From: Actinomucor elegans
Taxonomy: Eukaryota; Mucoromycota; Mucoromycetes; Mucorales; Mucoraceae
Length of the DNA: 64,000 nucleotides
Assembly: GCA_026027325.1 (NCBI GenBank)
Contig: JAMSLZ010000006.1
Location: forward strand, 1,240,001-1,304,000
Direction: 5' to 3'
Positions 1-13,768 of the stretch are shown piece after piece (position 1 is the first letter of the stretch; each line of letters starts with the position of its first letter). The position numbers and the translations under genes were made by a program. Under the pieces are notes generated by a model, which worked only from the letters and a program-made list of their open reading frames with translations, searched no databases and was not told the DNA's origin.

Positions 1-1418
<1,418 letters not shown>

Positions 1419-2115
1419 ATAGTTCACTTAGTTGAATTACATATATATGATTGAATATCTAAATGAATATCAGTATTATACAATATTATCTTTTCAATGT
1501 GGTCCTTACTGTTAGCAACAGTTTTACTAGTGGGTATGATAAAAAGAAGAATTCGGCCTTGATGAATGTAGTTTATCCGAAATTTTATGAAGTCAGGAGA
1601 GATAATAACTTCAACCAGTGAGAAGACAATATGCGGAATAATGTTGAGGTTTTGATTAGCTATTCTCATTAATTTCTTAGTCTGATAGAAAAACCAATTT
1701 CAATCAATTCACAAAAAGCTACTAATGAAAGTATAGCAATTATATGACATACTAATAATCGACAATGAAAATATAATTAATATTAAGAACTTTCAACAGA
1801 TTTTAATTTAACGTCTCAATCAGTTGGCAGCCCATCATGTTCAGAATGAGCGATTGAGCCTAGCTAGACCACAATTGGGTTCTAATACTCTTTTAGTGTA
1901 TTACATGCTTTTCATACGTTTGTCAAGTTCAACCCAATTCTGACAAATGATTTCATCTAACAATAGATTTTTTGTTTTGTTTTGCTTGATTTAACATTAT
2001 GCTTGAGATCAATGGCTTTCATGAAAATATATTCCTCTAAATGATTTGAACAAATACAAGATCAAAAAAAAAAAAAAAAACCAGCGAATATATGTATACT
2101 TTATTGATGCTTATC
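1419..2115. other. intergenic, convergent 3' ends
   Basis: The AT-rich gap between the ends of the aldehyde dehydrogenase and CLF1 genes. It holds an A run at about 2067-2081 and no credible gene. Confidence 0.6.
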
Positions 2116-4392
2116 TCAAGAATCACTGTTTTCGCTCTGCTCTTTTTGCTATGGAAAGAAAAATAGAATAAATGAGTATCTGTTTGGTTTTAACGGAAAT
2201 ACTATGTTTACCTTTGCTTGCCAGGCTTGTGCTATTTGCAAGATCTTAAGTGAGCGGTTTTGAACCTCGTCATCAGCAAAGATGTAATCAAAGTATTCTT
2301 CCCAGATAACGTTGTCCTCTGTAGAATCAGCAGCTCTTCTTCTCTTCTTAACAACCTTGGGCATTTTACTCTTGACAATAGCTCGAGTGTCTTGATCACC
2401 ATAGTTTTCTTCAAAGTCTTTCCATGCTTCAAGTAACACAACACGCTAATGAATAATATGAGTGCTTTGAATTAGAAAAAGTATTGTATATCATTACCTC
2501 TTCCTTGAGATCTTTTTCTTTCATCTTCTCGTAAGCCTTTGCAAATATATCACGAGCACGTTTAATGCCTTCAGCATTTCCGTCTTGGTAAGGTATAGAT
2601 AATTCAAACAGTGCAAAACTGATGTAGACCTTGACATGTTCGGTACGTTCCAATAAGCGCTGGTAGAGATCTCTTGTATTTTCGTATTCTTCTTCTCCAA
2701 TCTCAAAGTCGATATATGATTTCCATAATAGTTCAGGCATATTGAGATTCTCTTGGGATACTGCAAGTTCATAGATAGAACGACTTCTTTCAACTTCATC
2801 CAACACATTCTTCTCAAGCTCTGCAAATTGAATCCAAGCTGAACAATTGGAAGGATCGTATTCTAGGAACTTTGTATAGATAGTACGGCAACGGTCGAAT
2901 TCTCTTAATTGGAATTCCAAATCGATATAGCCCTTGAATAATCGATTCTTGGGACATAAACCTATAGCTCTTCCTAATAACTTTCTTGCTTTTCCTACTT
3001 GCATCTGTCTAATCTCGAATTGAGCATACAAGAGCCAAATCTTTGCAAATGTAAATTTCTTGTGTGGTATCAGTTTAATGCATTGCTCATAAATTTCTCT
3101 TGTACGGTCAATGTCTTCAGTTTCGAGTTCTTCATAAAGAGCATAATTGATCCAAAGATAAATATAACGTCTCCAAAATCTCTTTTCCTCTGCAGGCGGT
3201 ACTTGGGCAATGGCACGTTCGTACACTTCGCGAACACGGGTAGGATCACCAGCAGATTCCTCTAATTTGGCATAATCAAACCAAACATCGTAATTCTTGG
3301 GGTTCTCTTCGATTTCTTGTTCGTATTGTACACGTCTTTTACCAATTACCACATCCTCAATGCCAGCTTTATCGCCATATTGCTTTTCAAAGTTGGTGTA
3401 TTGATTGTATAGAGATTGTGATTTTGATTTAGGAAGACGATCTAAACCGTACTTGAAAATAACTCGAGCACGTTCAAACTGATAACAGTTAGTTTGTGGT
3501 TCTTTAGACTTGATTAATACACGAATACCTCTTTAGCTTTGATTTCAAACTTGGCAAATGCAACGAGTAGCTTCTGATCCAACTTTTCTTCGCCCAAGTA
3601 CTCAAGACCAGCTGTATAGATCTCTCTACATTTATTGAGGTTATTGTGTTCTTCTTCAAATCGAGCCCATTTGATCCAATTAGCAGGCTCAGGATGAATA
3701 CTGACAAAGCGTTCATAAATAGCGCGTGCTCGTTGCTTTTCATTGTAACGCAATTCCATTTTGATGTAAGCCATCCAAGCATTCTCTGTAGGTTCCCACT
3801 TCATCCAACGTTCAAATACATTTCTTGCTTTGGGCACATCACCCAAAGTTTCTTCCATGTAAGTGTACTTGTACCAAAACTGATCAACGCGAGGTAATAG
3901 CGTCGTAGCTCGATCAAGCAAGTTACGGGCATGGTTTACGCTACGATTCTTTAGTTCCATATCAATATAACGAAGCCATATAGCATTGTTACGCCATTCA
4001 ACATCCAGAGCACGCTCAAACACAGATCGTGCACGCTGAAACTCCATTTGACTTTCTTCCCAGTTGGCATATTTAATCCAATTACTAATGTTGAGTCGAT
4101 TCTTACGAATATTATCTTCAAACTCTTTACGTTTACGCTGTCTAAATTCTGAAAGCTCTTCTAAATCGGCAATTTTTTGTTGAGGGATATTGTGGGTAGG
4201 TTCAAGACGACGGTCGTGAGCTTCACGCAGAATTTGCTCGGCCGTAATCTGAACTGGAGCAGCATTCTTATTCTTGACCTAATAGTTATTTGAGAATTTA
4301 GAATGATCTAAGCTTTAAATCATCTATCCTGAACCTACCTTGGGTGGTCTTGGGTTCTTTCCAAAGCCAGTTGTAGTTTCTTTTGGATCCAT
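2116..4392 (-). CDS. CLF1: pre-mRNA-splicing factor Clf1 / Crooked neck (HAT repeats)
   Basis: This is a spliceosome assembly scaffold of the Prp19-associated (NTC) complex, acting in the nucleus. Five exons on the minus strand: 4339-4392, 3529-4278, 2498-3478, 2212-2445 and 2116-2148, giving 683 residues, the usual length of Crooked neck. The N-terminus has the conserved [14 protein letters not shown] segment. Most of the rest is a tandem array of about 34-residue half-a-TPR (HAT) repeats with recurring W..Y...E patterns, such as [18 protein letters not shown] and WKSYIDFE. A basic KVVKKRRR cluster near the C-terminus may be a nuclear localisation signal. The start is the first ATG in frame, followed by a short first exon. 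It is separated from the mitochondrial ribosomal protein gene by a shared upstream region of about 1 kb. Confidence 0.95.
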
Positions 4393-5425
4393 GGCTTGAT
4401 TAATTTAGCTTTTGACACGATTCAAAAAAGAAAAGTATATTCACGTTGAACTCTCTTTTATTAGCGGAGTCTAGCTTGGTAGGTGATTTGCAAGCCACTG
4501 TCTCTTGGAAGTACGTCATCTAATTCTGGCTATTGCATTGGAAATGGAACCCAACTTTTGATTTATCGGTTACTAAGTGAGTATATAGCTTGTTAAACAA
4601 ATAGCATGATATCCACACTAAGTACTAGTAGCATTTGTTCAGGAAGGGACACCAATAAGCTATTTAGTACATCCAAATCAAAGTTGGTATTTTTGTCGCG
4701 TTTTTTAAAGAACAACCATCAATAAACAGTATGGTTTATAAGCCTTGAGGTTCTGGAGCCATTAAGTACTGTTTATAGTTTTCTGGTATATAATGTATCA
4801 TATCATAAAACAAGGATTTGCTTATGTGGTGATTTTGTAGCATTGATTAGAGGGAACTTAAATCTATATAACTGAATTACCGATGGCCAATGGGAAGAGT
4901 TGAAAATTTCTTGGGTACACGACGTCCGCTTTTGCTTCGTTTTCTAAAACTATGGATACATCTTTTGTGAAAGAAACTTCATTATTAAGATATAGTTAAT
5001 AATTGATATTTTATCATGGTATATTTATATAAACATCCAGACTATCAGCGTAAACCGAAAAGTGTACGATTTCAATATATAATATGTCCTGTATATAAAA
5101 TTACATAGAAAATATAACATTCGTTCCAAGAGTTAGCTATTCAATGTAATTAATTATACACAAACTTTATAAAAATTCATTATTCTTTCTCGATACTTGT
5201 ACTATACCAAGGTAATTCGAATAACCTGAGGAGAGTGAATCCTTTTTTTTATATATGGAAGCATCAACAACCAATCGAGCCAATTGTTATTTTAATCCCC
5301 GCTAAAACATAATTGGACAACCCATTGTGACTTTTTTCATTCTCCAATTTTTCTTTTCGCGGCCGGTCCCTATCCCCCCAACCCCTACGTTTAATCAAGA
5401 ACCTTTCACATTTCATATACATAAA
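4393..5425. other. intergenic, divergent promoters of CLF1 and uS14m
   Basis: The shared upstream region of two divergent housekeeping genes. It is AT-rich with one GC-rich patch (ttcgcggccggtcccta) about 70 bp before the uS14m start. No further gene is seen. Confidence 0.6.
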
Positions 5426-5725
5426 ATGAGGTGCCGTGTGCTTCGTGATATCAACGCTCGTCAATCAGTTGCCAACAATGAAATTACTCGCCAAGCTTTC
5501 CGATACATTACCAGAAACGAAACATTACCTGCTCGTGTGCGTCACCAAGCTCAACTTCAATTAAACGCCATGCCCAGAAACTCTTCTCCTACATTTATTC
5601 ATAATCGTTGTGTTGCAACTGGCCACGGTAGCGGTGTTCTTCGTGAATTCAAATTATGTCGATTCCAATTCCGTTTAAAGGCTTTGAACGGTGAACTTCC
5701 CGGCGTCAAGAAGTCTTCTTGGTAG
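5426..5725 (+). CDS. MRP2: mitochondrial small-subunit ribosomal protein uS14m
   Basis: A single-exon gene of 99 residues for the mitochondrial 37S ribosomal protein uS14 (bacterial S14 family; Mrp2 in yeast). It is recognised by the N-terminal ARQ/RQAF pattern, the central [14 protein letters not shown] segment, and the C-terminal core with [18 protein letters not shown] and [18 protein letters not shown]. The zinc-binding Cys pairs of C+ S14 proteins are absent, as is usual for mitochondrial forms. I chose the ATG at 5426; an upstream in-frame ATG at 5327 would add 33 residues of uncharacteristic Pro/Phe-rich sequence and is probably in the leader. The gene ends only 91 bp from the end of the convergent gene at 5817. 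Confidence 0.93.
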   Translation: MRCRVLRDINARQSVANNEITRQAFRYITRNETLPARVRHQAQLQLNAMPRNSSPTFIHNRCVATGHGSGVLREFKLCRFQFRLKALNGELPGVKKSSW

Positions 5726-5816
5726 ACACTCACCTTTTTTTTTTTGTATCATAGTCCAACAATATCAAAACTCAATAAACGAAAGAATAGAAACATAGTT
5801 TACAATAGATGTTTAT

Positions 5817-7272
5817 TCATAATGAATACAAGGGATAACCTTTTTCTAGTGCACAGAATCTACATTTAGGTCGACTTGTCATTTGGGAAGGCTCTGGATC
5901 ATTTTTAACACTTGCTTCTTCCTCCTCTTCTTCATCGTCAAGATTCATAAAATCAACAAATACGTCCAATTCATTTGCTTGACTATGATCTATCAGTACC
6001 AATATCTTGTCTGCTAATGAAGGATATTCATCAAATTGTTGACGTTGATACGGAATTAAAACACTTGCTCTAATTTTGATCTTGATTTCGACAGTTTCCT
6101 CTGCCTGTATCATACCCTCAGAGAATTCAAAATCTAACAAGCTCTTTGTTGAATAAAGGTTGAATGTTCTCACCGTATTTGGAATTGGGTTGGTTATTTT
6201 GAGATGGATTACTTTGGCATAAATGGTTTTAGATGAGATTTCGCACAAGAAACGTAGGGGTGATGATGGTTCTATGACACAATTGTTGGAAATGGGTGAT
6301 GTATAGCCATGTCTATTGCTTAACGATTGTATGCTGCGAGATCTACTGATACTGTTACTTGGTTCTTGTTGATTCCTTGATGCACATTGTTGATGTGTAG
6401 AAGATAATGAAGATCCATTTGATCGAGTTCGCTGCTGGGTATATGGATGATGTAACTCGATTTCTGGCAGTTCATATTTTGGAAAGAGCCTGAGTGATTT
6501 GGGTAGAGATTTCTGTTATATAATAATTAATTCTATTAAGAAACATGTTAAATACTTCACTTACAAACTTGTTATCTATCAGGTCATCCATTGCGGTTTT
6601 CTATAACATACTATTAACCAAACTTATTGACTTATTATAATTGTTTTATTTACCTTTCTATTTTGACTGGTATATAATGACTAGGCAGAAGCATTTAAAA
6701 CGTTGGATAAAACACAATGGCTCTGAAAATGCACTTACATAGGTGTATTCATCTTCTCTTACTGAGTGATCTTGCTGTGAATCTATATAATGCTCTTCCC
6801 ATACTCTATCTATTGAAGCAAGTGGTAAAGATCGTGCGCCAAAATATTCACCAGGAGACGTAGATCGACTATTCTGTTGACCTAACTTGTGTTCAAGCGT
6901 TTGGGATGCGTCCGATAGGCTGCTATTACGCATAGGATTTGCATGGTACCTTTCGCCTACACTATTATCAAAGTATTGTTGCCAAGAACCAACGTTGGTA
7001 TCAACATGTTCCAGTACTTGATCTGCTGAATCGCCTTCCAATGTTTCATTAACCTCGCACCGCTGATCAAGTTCACTTTCATCTTGATGCTCCATGTCCT
7101 CATTAAAAGGAAATGATCGTGCCTGAATCATAATTTGTTCAAATTCAGCTTGGACAGACTTTTCTAATTGATTCAAATCATTATACAAATCATCTCGATG
7201 TAAATACTCCTGTTGACAATCTTCAATGCCCATGCTGGAGGCAAAAGACATGGACAGTTCATCAGAGTCCAT
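5817..7272 (-). CDS. uncharacterised protein with C-terminal beta-sandwich (MSP/ASH-like) domain
   Basis: I do not recognise this gene with confidence. Four exons join in frame on the minus strand: 6739-7272, 6654-6680, 6565-6600 and 5817-6512, giving 430 residues. The first 180 residues are acidic and polar with no clear fold. A short basic, Ser/Gln-rich stretch follows. The last 160 residues look like an immunoglobulin-type beta sandwich: strands around LRFLCEISSKTIYAKVIHLK, a NPIPNTVRTFNLYS turn, then a GMIQAEETVEIKIKI segment. This pattern is seen in MSP and ASH (ASPM/SPD-2/Hydin) domains. A run of seven Glu and a final Cys-containing tail (CRFCALEKGYPL) end the protein. A centrosome or membrane-contact role would be guesswork. 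The 27- and 36-nt internal exons rest on splice consensus only. Confidence 0.7.
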
Positions 7273-7660
7273 TTTTTTTTTCTAAGACTGGTCTTGAAAA
7301 TAAATGACAGAGTTAAGCTTGAGCTGTGAACCTGAACAATAATATGTATGTGCCCTGAACCTACTACAAGGTGAAGCAAATGGGCAAAGCTAGGCCTAAT
7401 ACTAAACTCCTTTTTATTGGTTATCGGATATTGAACATAGCTCTATACCGCCAACCTATTTAGAATCTTTATACTAGCAATCCTAAAAAAAAATGCCTAC
7501 GAATAAATAGCCTCATCAGCTTAGATCAGGCTTATTAGTTCCTGGACGATCTTTTGTCGCCATAGCTACTAACATTAATTGAATAAGCACTACTGAGCAA
7601 TCACTCTTAGTCAAAACAAATGAATTAGCCAGATCATCTAACAATTCCAATTCTGAATTT

Positions 7661-8879
7661 CGAGATCTCAAAACTTGCAACTGGAGACATTCCCGCTCTC
7701 ATGGAGGGTACCTTTTAGATGTATCCTCACCTAACGTTCCTGATCAAGTACATCTAGGTGTAATTGGTCAACCATATGGAGCAAAAAAGTTTATGGAATC
7801 AAGTTTTTTGGGTAGTAAAGAAGCTACTGAATCCTTACCAGTCTGGTCTTCTCTCTGGAAGATTTATTGGCGACAATGGGCTCGCTCTGTCCATGGTATT
7901 GGAGCAAACCAAAACGTTTGACTTATAAGGGGTGGATAATCTTTTAGATCAAGAAAAAGCCTGTAATCGGGTATATGCTGGATACCTAGGCAAGGTTCTA
8001 CACAAGTTCAACTTCCCATCTACTTTCACCTTGTATATTTAGCAACTGTTTTTTTTTTTGGAAATGAGGTTCGTATCAACGTGAATGGTTTCTTTACCGA
8101 GCCTATAATACAAGAGCGAGGTTTACGTTAAGGGGAGCCGTTGTCACTTTTACTGTTTAATTTTGCATTAGAACCTTTTTTGCTCTCTATTCTCCATGAG
8201 CAACAGCTCAAAGGATACAAATCTCCTTCAACTCCAGTAACAGACAGCGAGCCAAATCTCAAATGCCTTGCTTATGCAGATGATGTATGCGTCCTTTCAC
8301 AAGACCACAATGATCTCTATTGCCTGCAGATTCATATACAACAATATGGGGCAGTTTCCAACGTGAAATTCAACGAGCATAAGTCCGAAGCATTTTCCCT
8401 GAGTGGAAACAAAGACATTTCCTGGGTAACTCGGTTATTGGATCTTAACATCAGTACATACTACCACAAGAGTTCCACAGAAGAATTTCGATACCTTGGA
8501 TATTATCTACCCTATAGCTCCAATCAACATTGTCATCTTGAAGAAAACTTAGTTGCTACAGTCAAAAATCAATGTGGGATGTACTCTCAACGGCAAATCT
8601 CCATCAGAGGAAGAGTGACAGTTATGAATATCTTAATTCTCACCAAGCTATGGTATACTCTACACCGTCTTTTCCCTCAAATCATTTCCCTAACAGATAA
8701 GTTGATCCCCAACTTTAAGAATCGACTGTAAATCCTTCTTCATACTCAGTCTAACATATTATCATATATATCCTCCTGTAATATTGTCTTCTTATACTTT
8801 GTTCATCAAGTTCCACCACTCAGCGATATGTAACTTTTAAAATATTTCTCAATAAATATTAATTTACAAAAAAAAAAAA
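7661..8879 (+). mobile_element. degenerate non-LTR (LINE) retrotransposon, reverse transcriptase remnant
   Basis: This is the remnant of a LINE reverse transcriptase. The open part, 8141-8731, contains LAYADDVCVLS with the YADD catalytic box at 8273-8284, then a thumb-like region ending at a premature stop. Upstream, the same protein is readable through stops: SGRFIGDNGLALSM near 7853, LLDQEKACNRVYAGYLGKVL near 7945, and FFTEPIIQERGLR near 8090. In-frame stops lie at 7926-7928, 8040-8042 and 8129-8131, and there is a frameshift in the T-run near 8050. The copy is therefore dead and 5'-truncated. An A-run at about 8868-8879 may be its poly(A) tail. I see no target-site duplication. Upstream bases 7661-7850 probably also belong to it but are less readable. 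Confidence 0.85.
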
Positions 8880-9691
8880 GAATTATATAGCTTTACTTGA
8901 AAGATCTAAGGAAAAGGGATTATCATTTTTTATTATTATTATACTGAAAATAAAGCGTGGCTCGGAGAGCTTGTACTACTTCTTCATCCTTCGCTTCGGT
9001 AGCTGTTGTAGTGTCGGTGGTTTGCTCTGTGCATAGTAGTACATTGATCAGATAAAGCAGCTAGTTGAAGTTAATCGAGCCTTGCAAAATCGAATTCACA
9101 ATACACTATTTTCGAAAAACTTTTGATAATTTTTCTGATTAACTACTATATATAAATATACACCTAAAAATGATATGATAGAGAGTCGGATCCTATTGGG
9201 TTCAAGTGATAAAAAGACAGGAATCTAGTGATCTTTACTAAAAATCATCACCGGCAACATCCATAATTGCAGATGAGAGCTCGAAATTACTTAATTCTAA
9301 AGCAGAATGAACTGTTTGTTAACTTTGTTAATTATATTTTTTGTCATAGAAAAGCCGAAATACTGGGCCTTTTTTATATGTGTTAAATAAAGTGGCTTCA
9401 ACGCAAAAAAGAATGATTGCATTTTAAAATGAATGACCTTGTCATAGGAAAGCTGAATCCTTGTATACTTTTTTTTATATATCATATACATATAGGTTCA
9501 TTATAACCAGAAGCATATTAAAGTATTTTGCATTAAATGTATATTTACTGAACTGAATTAAGGCGGATCAATTATCATCTTCTGGTCTATAGTTATTATT
9601 GGGAGAGTTCCGTAGATAAGACAGCTACAAGGCGCAAATTCAAAATATATGTTTTTTGTTTATGCAATTCTCAAGTTACAATTGCACTTTA
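8880..9691. other. intergenic, no feature seen
   Basis: AT-rich sequence after the LINE remnant; open frames are short and of low complexity. Confidence 0.5.
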
Positions 9692-10136
9692 TTAAATATG
9701 AACCCAAAGTAACTCAAGCAGATAGTTATCCAAAGCTATATGAGTAGCGCTTCTAATTGAGAATACTATATCGTTTGAATCAGTAGCTGTGATTCGTTCT
9801 GGTTCCAGATGACGTAGCACTATTACGCATTGCATATCTGTCAAAAACTCCAAAGCAAAAGTGAAACTGGGAAACCAACGGAGCGGAGAATGTCACTTTC
9901 AAAGAGTCTTGGCATTCGAAATGATAGGCCAAGTGTCTCGTATAGCAATGAGATATTGATTTTCTTTAAAAAATTATCATTCGGCTGCGAAGGATCTTGA
10001 TATAGTATTACTCCGTTTGGAGACAAATGCAGGAACATCTTTTGGACATGTAGGCACATTCACTTTCAGCTTGTTTTTTATTAACAAACTTGGTAAAGTT
10101 ACTCCATGTTTCAATTAGTTGTTGCGCAGATTAATA
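9692..10136 (-). pseudogene. decayed protein-coding sequence, unknown family
   Basis: Three overlapping minus-strand frames read as protein-like sequence but shift against each other. About 10136-10040 reads LIETWSNFTKFVNKKQAES; 10059-9841 reads SPNGVILYQDPSQPNDNFLK and continues with LLYETLGLSFRMPRLFESDI; 9855-9692 reads CVIVLRHLEPERITATDSND before a stop. The change of frame near 9850 occurs within a few codons, with no plausible intron, which points to frameshift decay. The family is not recognised. Confidence is modest because short open frames also arise by chance in AT-rich DNA. Confidence 0.35.
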
Positions 10137-10646
10137 AGCTATGACTACAAGTTTCACAGACTGTTAATGTTGACATCTTTAAGTATATTAGTTTTCACTT
10201 CTAAGCATATTTTTTTAATACATTCAGTTAGTATCCTTGGATCACTAACGTAAAGTCTTTTTTTAAAAAAGTTTTAAAAAAGTTCATTCGCCAAGAACAT
10301 AGGTGAGAATGAAGCTTTTACTTCCCCGTGAGCCCTTGAATATATATGATAGAATAGAACAGTGACAAAAGAGTCTAGATAGAAACATGTATGTCGGGAA
10401 AATGCAGTTGATGAGAAACAAAAAAAAAAAAAAAAATTATCAGGATCTTCAGGCTGAAGTGACTATCTAAAAATACGACATTAACAAATACCCAACAACT
10501 AACGAAAAATATGTTATAGTTCAGTTTAGAAAGAAAAAACGAATATATTATAATGAAAGCTGTACAAGATTTAAATGATGAATAAGTGAAAGATGCGGCA
10601 TAAATTTACATTGAGATGAATAAGATAATGAATATACAAAGAGGGC

Positions 10647-11794
10647 CTATTGGCTTGGGACAGCCAAGTTCATTCCTTGCATTGCCAAGCATTGACCTGG
10701 TTTGCCATTGATTTTATCATCGAAGGCTGGTGATAGGGAGGGCAAAAGAATGCTAGAAACCGGACTAGGTGGAAGCACATCTTGAATATTTAAAGGGAGA
10801 GTAAAGTCTTGCGATTGTTGATTTGGATATAAGGAAGGCATCATTATTTCTTGTTCAATCGACTGCGGTTGTGCACTTTGAGGGTTCCAGGTCTGTAATG
10901 GTTCACAGGAGTTTGAAGATGGTGTTGTGACAAATAAGTTGGGTTGGTTGGTAAATGGAGTTACTATGGATATATCATGTATAAGTACATGCTTATTTTT
11001 CTTCAATGGTACTTCAGTCATTTACAATTTAATAATAAAACTCACATGAAGATGCACTAGGCAATCCCTGGCGTTCTGAAAGTTTTTTGATAATGATTTG
11101 CTGTTGATATTGCACCTTCTTCATCTCTTCAAAGCCTTGTAACAAGTTGGCAAAATTTTCTTGAAGCACACGGAACTGTTGTAATAGATCAGCTTGAGAT
11201 AATTGGACCATGGCAAAGGAAGCATGTATATCACCAGTTTCTCGTCGCAATAACTCAGAGTCCATTGCTTTACGCTTGATATCTTCAAGCATATCAGGTC
11301 GGCCGCGCTGGAACTTGGGGTGCGAGAACTCCCAGATTTCGTTTTCGTTATTGCCTCTTTGGCCTCGAGGGGATTTATTAATCTTGTGGAAACCATACAT
11401 ATTTAATTGACGGACAAAACTTGAAAAGTTGGAGTGCTTAAAGTGTTCGGGAAGAACTTCTTGAGCAAAACGAGCGGCATTACAAACAAGGAAAGAAGAG
11501 CCACTGGGATTCCAAGAGATCAAATGCTGGTTGCTTCTATCGCTAACCATACTATATAAAGATTAGTAACAAGTTTGAGTCTGATTTCATTATTACATAC
11601 CCAAAGAGTTTATTGATAAATGTACTGACACCTCGTTTACTAGATCGTCTATGAGAGTCATCTACATCGTTGAAGTCCCAATTGCCGTTGTTTGGTGAAG
11701 ATGTAGAGGAAGAACCATTAGAAGAGAAACTACTACGATGAGCGTATGTATTGAAAGGATCTGTTTGAGAAACAGGGATTTGCATAATAGACAT
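10647..11794 (-). CDS. heat-shock-factor-type transcription factor
   Basis: This is a nuclear DNA-binding regulator of the HSF family. Exons on the minus strand: 11601-11794, 11046-11551 and 10647-10963, giving 338 residues. The DNA-binding winged helix spans residues about 57-165: FINKLFG, SNQHLISWNPSGSSFLV, then the recognition region HSNFSSFVRQLNMYGFHKI and an EIWEFSHPKFQRGRPDML close. A heptad-like stretch (residues about 180-225, QADLLQQFRVLQENFANLL) could trimerise. The C-terminal exon is Pro/Ser/Gln-rich, as expected for an activation region. The last intron has two in-frame acceptors: the one used here gives an 82-nt intron, and the other (exon from 11011) gives only 34 nt and 16 extra residues. 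At about 340 residues it is shorter than yeast Hsf1 and nearer to Skn7- or Sfl1-sized paralogues. There is no receiver domain. Confidence 0.9.
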
Positions 11795-13768
11795 AATGTT
11801 TGATTGTTGTTATTGTATGAAGATGAAAAGGATCCAATTTCGAAGAAAGAAAGGCCCTTTTTATAATGACCTGTTGAGCAGGTACGAAAGGGCAGTTTCA
11901 TCTATGCAGGGTTCTCCAATTGAACATCATTACTGGCCATGTTTCTCATTCGATACACTGAGGTGATTTCAATATCAGCAGAGCAGTTGTAATTAATTTT
12001 AGGTGTTCAGGCCAACTCAAGTTTACTTTTTTTTACAGGATACAACGTGTCTACGAGTGTAACAGTTCCATTTATAATCTTCTACAGCTAAAAAAAGAGT
12101 TCAATTAATATAATAAATCAGCTATATAATACATTGTAGGCTTTTACTGTTTCTTTATGCGATCATGTTACATAAATGTGGAGAGATAACACCACTGATA
12201 AAGTTTTGATTTCATTTGGCAATGCGGAACAAGCGGAAAAAAACTCTTCCTCCGAATGAAACATCCCAATAATTGCATTTCTTAGCTCGTTTGACGCAGA
12301 AACAGGTCTTTTATGGGAACAACTAGTTGAACTGTCCCACATGATGGGTTTGGACCCTTTTACTTCAAAAAGGTACCCATAATTAAACTTCCAGGTAACA
12401 TGTATAGAACTAATGGTCCTTTTGATTCTTACGCTAAAAAAAAAAACTATGCTTTAAATGCATTGGACCAAAATATGCTCATTGTTTAAGGGTTTACAAT
12501 GAGTGCTTATTATTATGCCTCATAATAACAATGCTTGAATCAAAAAATATCATATAGAAGTCTAAAGGAAAGGCAGAAATAGGGTGAACAGTTTAATCGA
12601 ACCATTTTCAGGTATCCAATCATTTTCAAGAAAAGAAATATTTTCTACCGTTATAGTAGATTTGCCACTGTTTAAGGCTCCATATTAGGTTTTATGATTA
12701 AGCATGAAGTGTTTTATGGCCCCGAACATCAGTATCAGAACGGAGCACATAATACAATCAACGAGAAAAGATGCAATCCATGTTACTGATAGGATACAAA
12801 AATTACCTTATTAGAAGCTGCTGTTATTACAAATGAAACAAATATTTCTGTCAGCCGGAGGATTCTAGACACAAAAAAAAAAGCAATCCAAATTAATGGC
12901 GATAGGGTTAATTCCAAATAGAGTACGTTAGTAATCAGATCAAAGTCGAGGAAATGAAACATTAGCATAACGTTATATATCTTTAAAGTAGCCCAAAGCA
13001 TACTCATTTTGGTATATGGCCATGCAAGTAGGTTCATTAGAAAGAGCACATTTTTTTCTATATTCTACTTTGAAATCTTTCTTTTTTTTTCGGTTCATTG
13101 GGGGAACCGGATGCGAGCGATTCAATGATTCCAATACAACATCAAAAGCTATTGGTTCAACCTTCGATTTAATCTCCACCGCTCAATCTAAAGCAACCCC
13201 TAACGGCCGCCAGTGCCAGCCTACAATATTAAAATTAGTTCATTGGAAAGAGCACATAATGTATCCCGTTTTTCCCGAGAGTTGTTCATTTTTCTTCGTT
13301 TTGTTATGGATAAAAACACGATTTTGAGATTTATAGACTCATCACTTGTAATATCCGACAACCAACGAAGCTCAATTTTTGCATCTCAGTGAAACGAATA
13401 GATCAGCGTTTTCTTGGACCGTATTGTTTAATTGAAGGAGACTCACAAGCAGAAACAATTGTGCCATTCCACCTATGTAGCACTTTTATAGCAGGGGGTA
13501 AAATTCAAATATTCTTTCAATTATTGAATCATGCTTCATGAAGCAATCATCATTCTTTTGCGGGTTCCTTGCGTGAATGGCAGTAGTAAGACATATCTAG
13601 TTTATGTTACATAAATTTTGGATTCAAGACACATTTGTTGGGTTAAAATATGTTTTTTTTTGTGGGGTAAGATGCAGTGTTGCCTTTAAACTCTTAAGCT
13701 CTTTTCCTGTCAAATCAATTTGAAATTCTCAAATCAAGTAGTTTAGCATATCAACCTTTATTCGTATA
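11795..13768. other. intergenic, upstream of the HSF gene
   Basis: It contains the 20-bp direct repeats near 13032-13257 and a short GC-rich stretch at about 13200-13215. No gene is recognised. Confidence 0.5.
13032..13257 (+). repeat. pair of near-identical 20-bp direct repeats
   Basis: The 20-mer gttcattRgaaagagcacat occurs at 13032-13051 and 13238-13257 with one mismatch, 206 bases apart. No gene is recognised here. It could be a remnant of a small duplicated or mobile sequence. Confidence 0.6.

Noticed and set aside
5327..5425. N-terminal extension of uS14m from an upstream ATG
   Set aside because: Adds Phe/Pro-rich sequence unlike the family; the ATG at 5426 starts exactly where conserved sequence begins.
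12973..13327. Opposed open frames around the direct repeats
   Set aside because: Both are short and include homopolymer-encoded Phe or Lys runs; no family was recognised.
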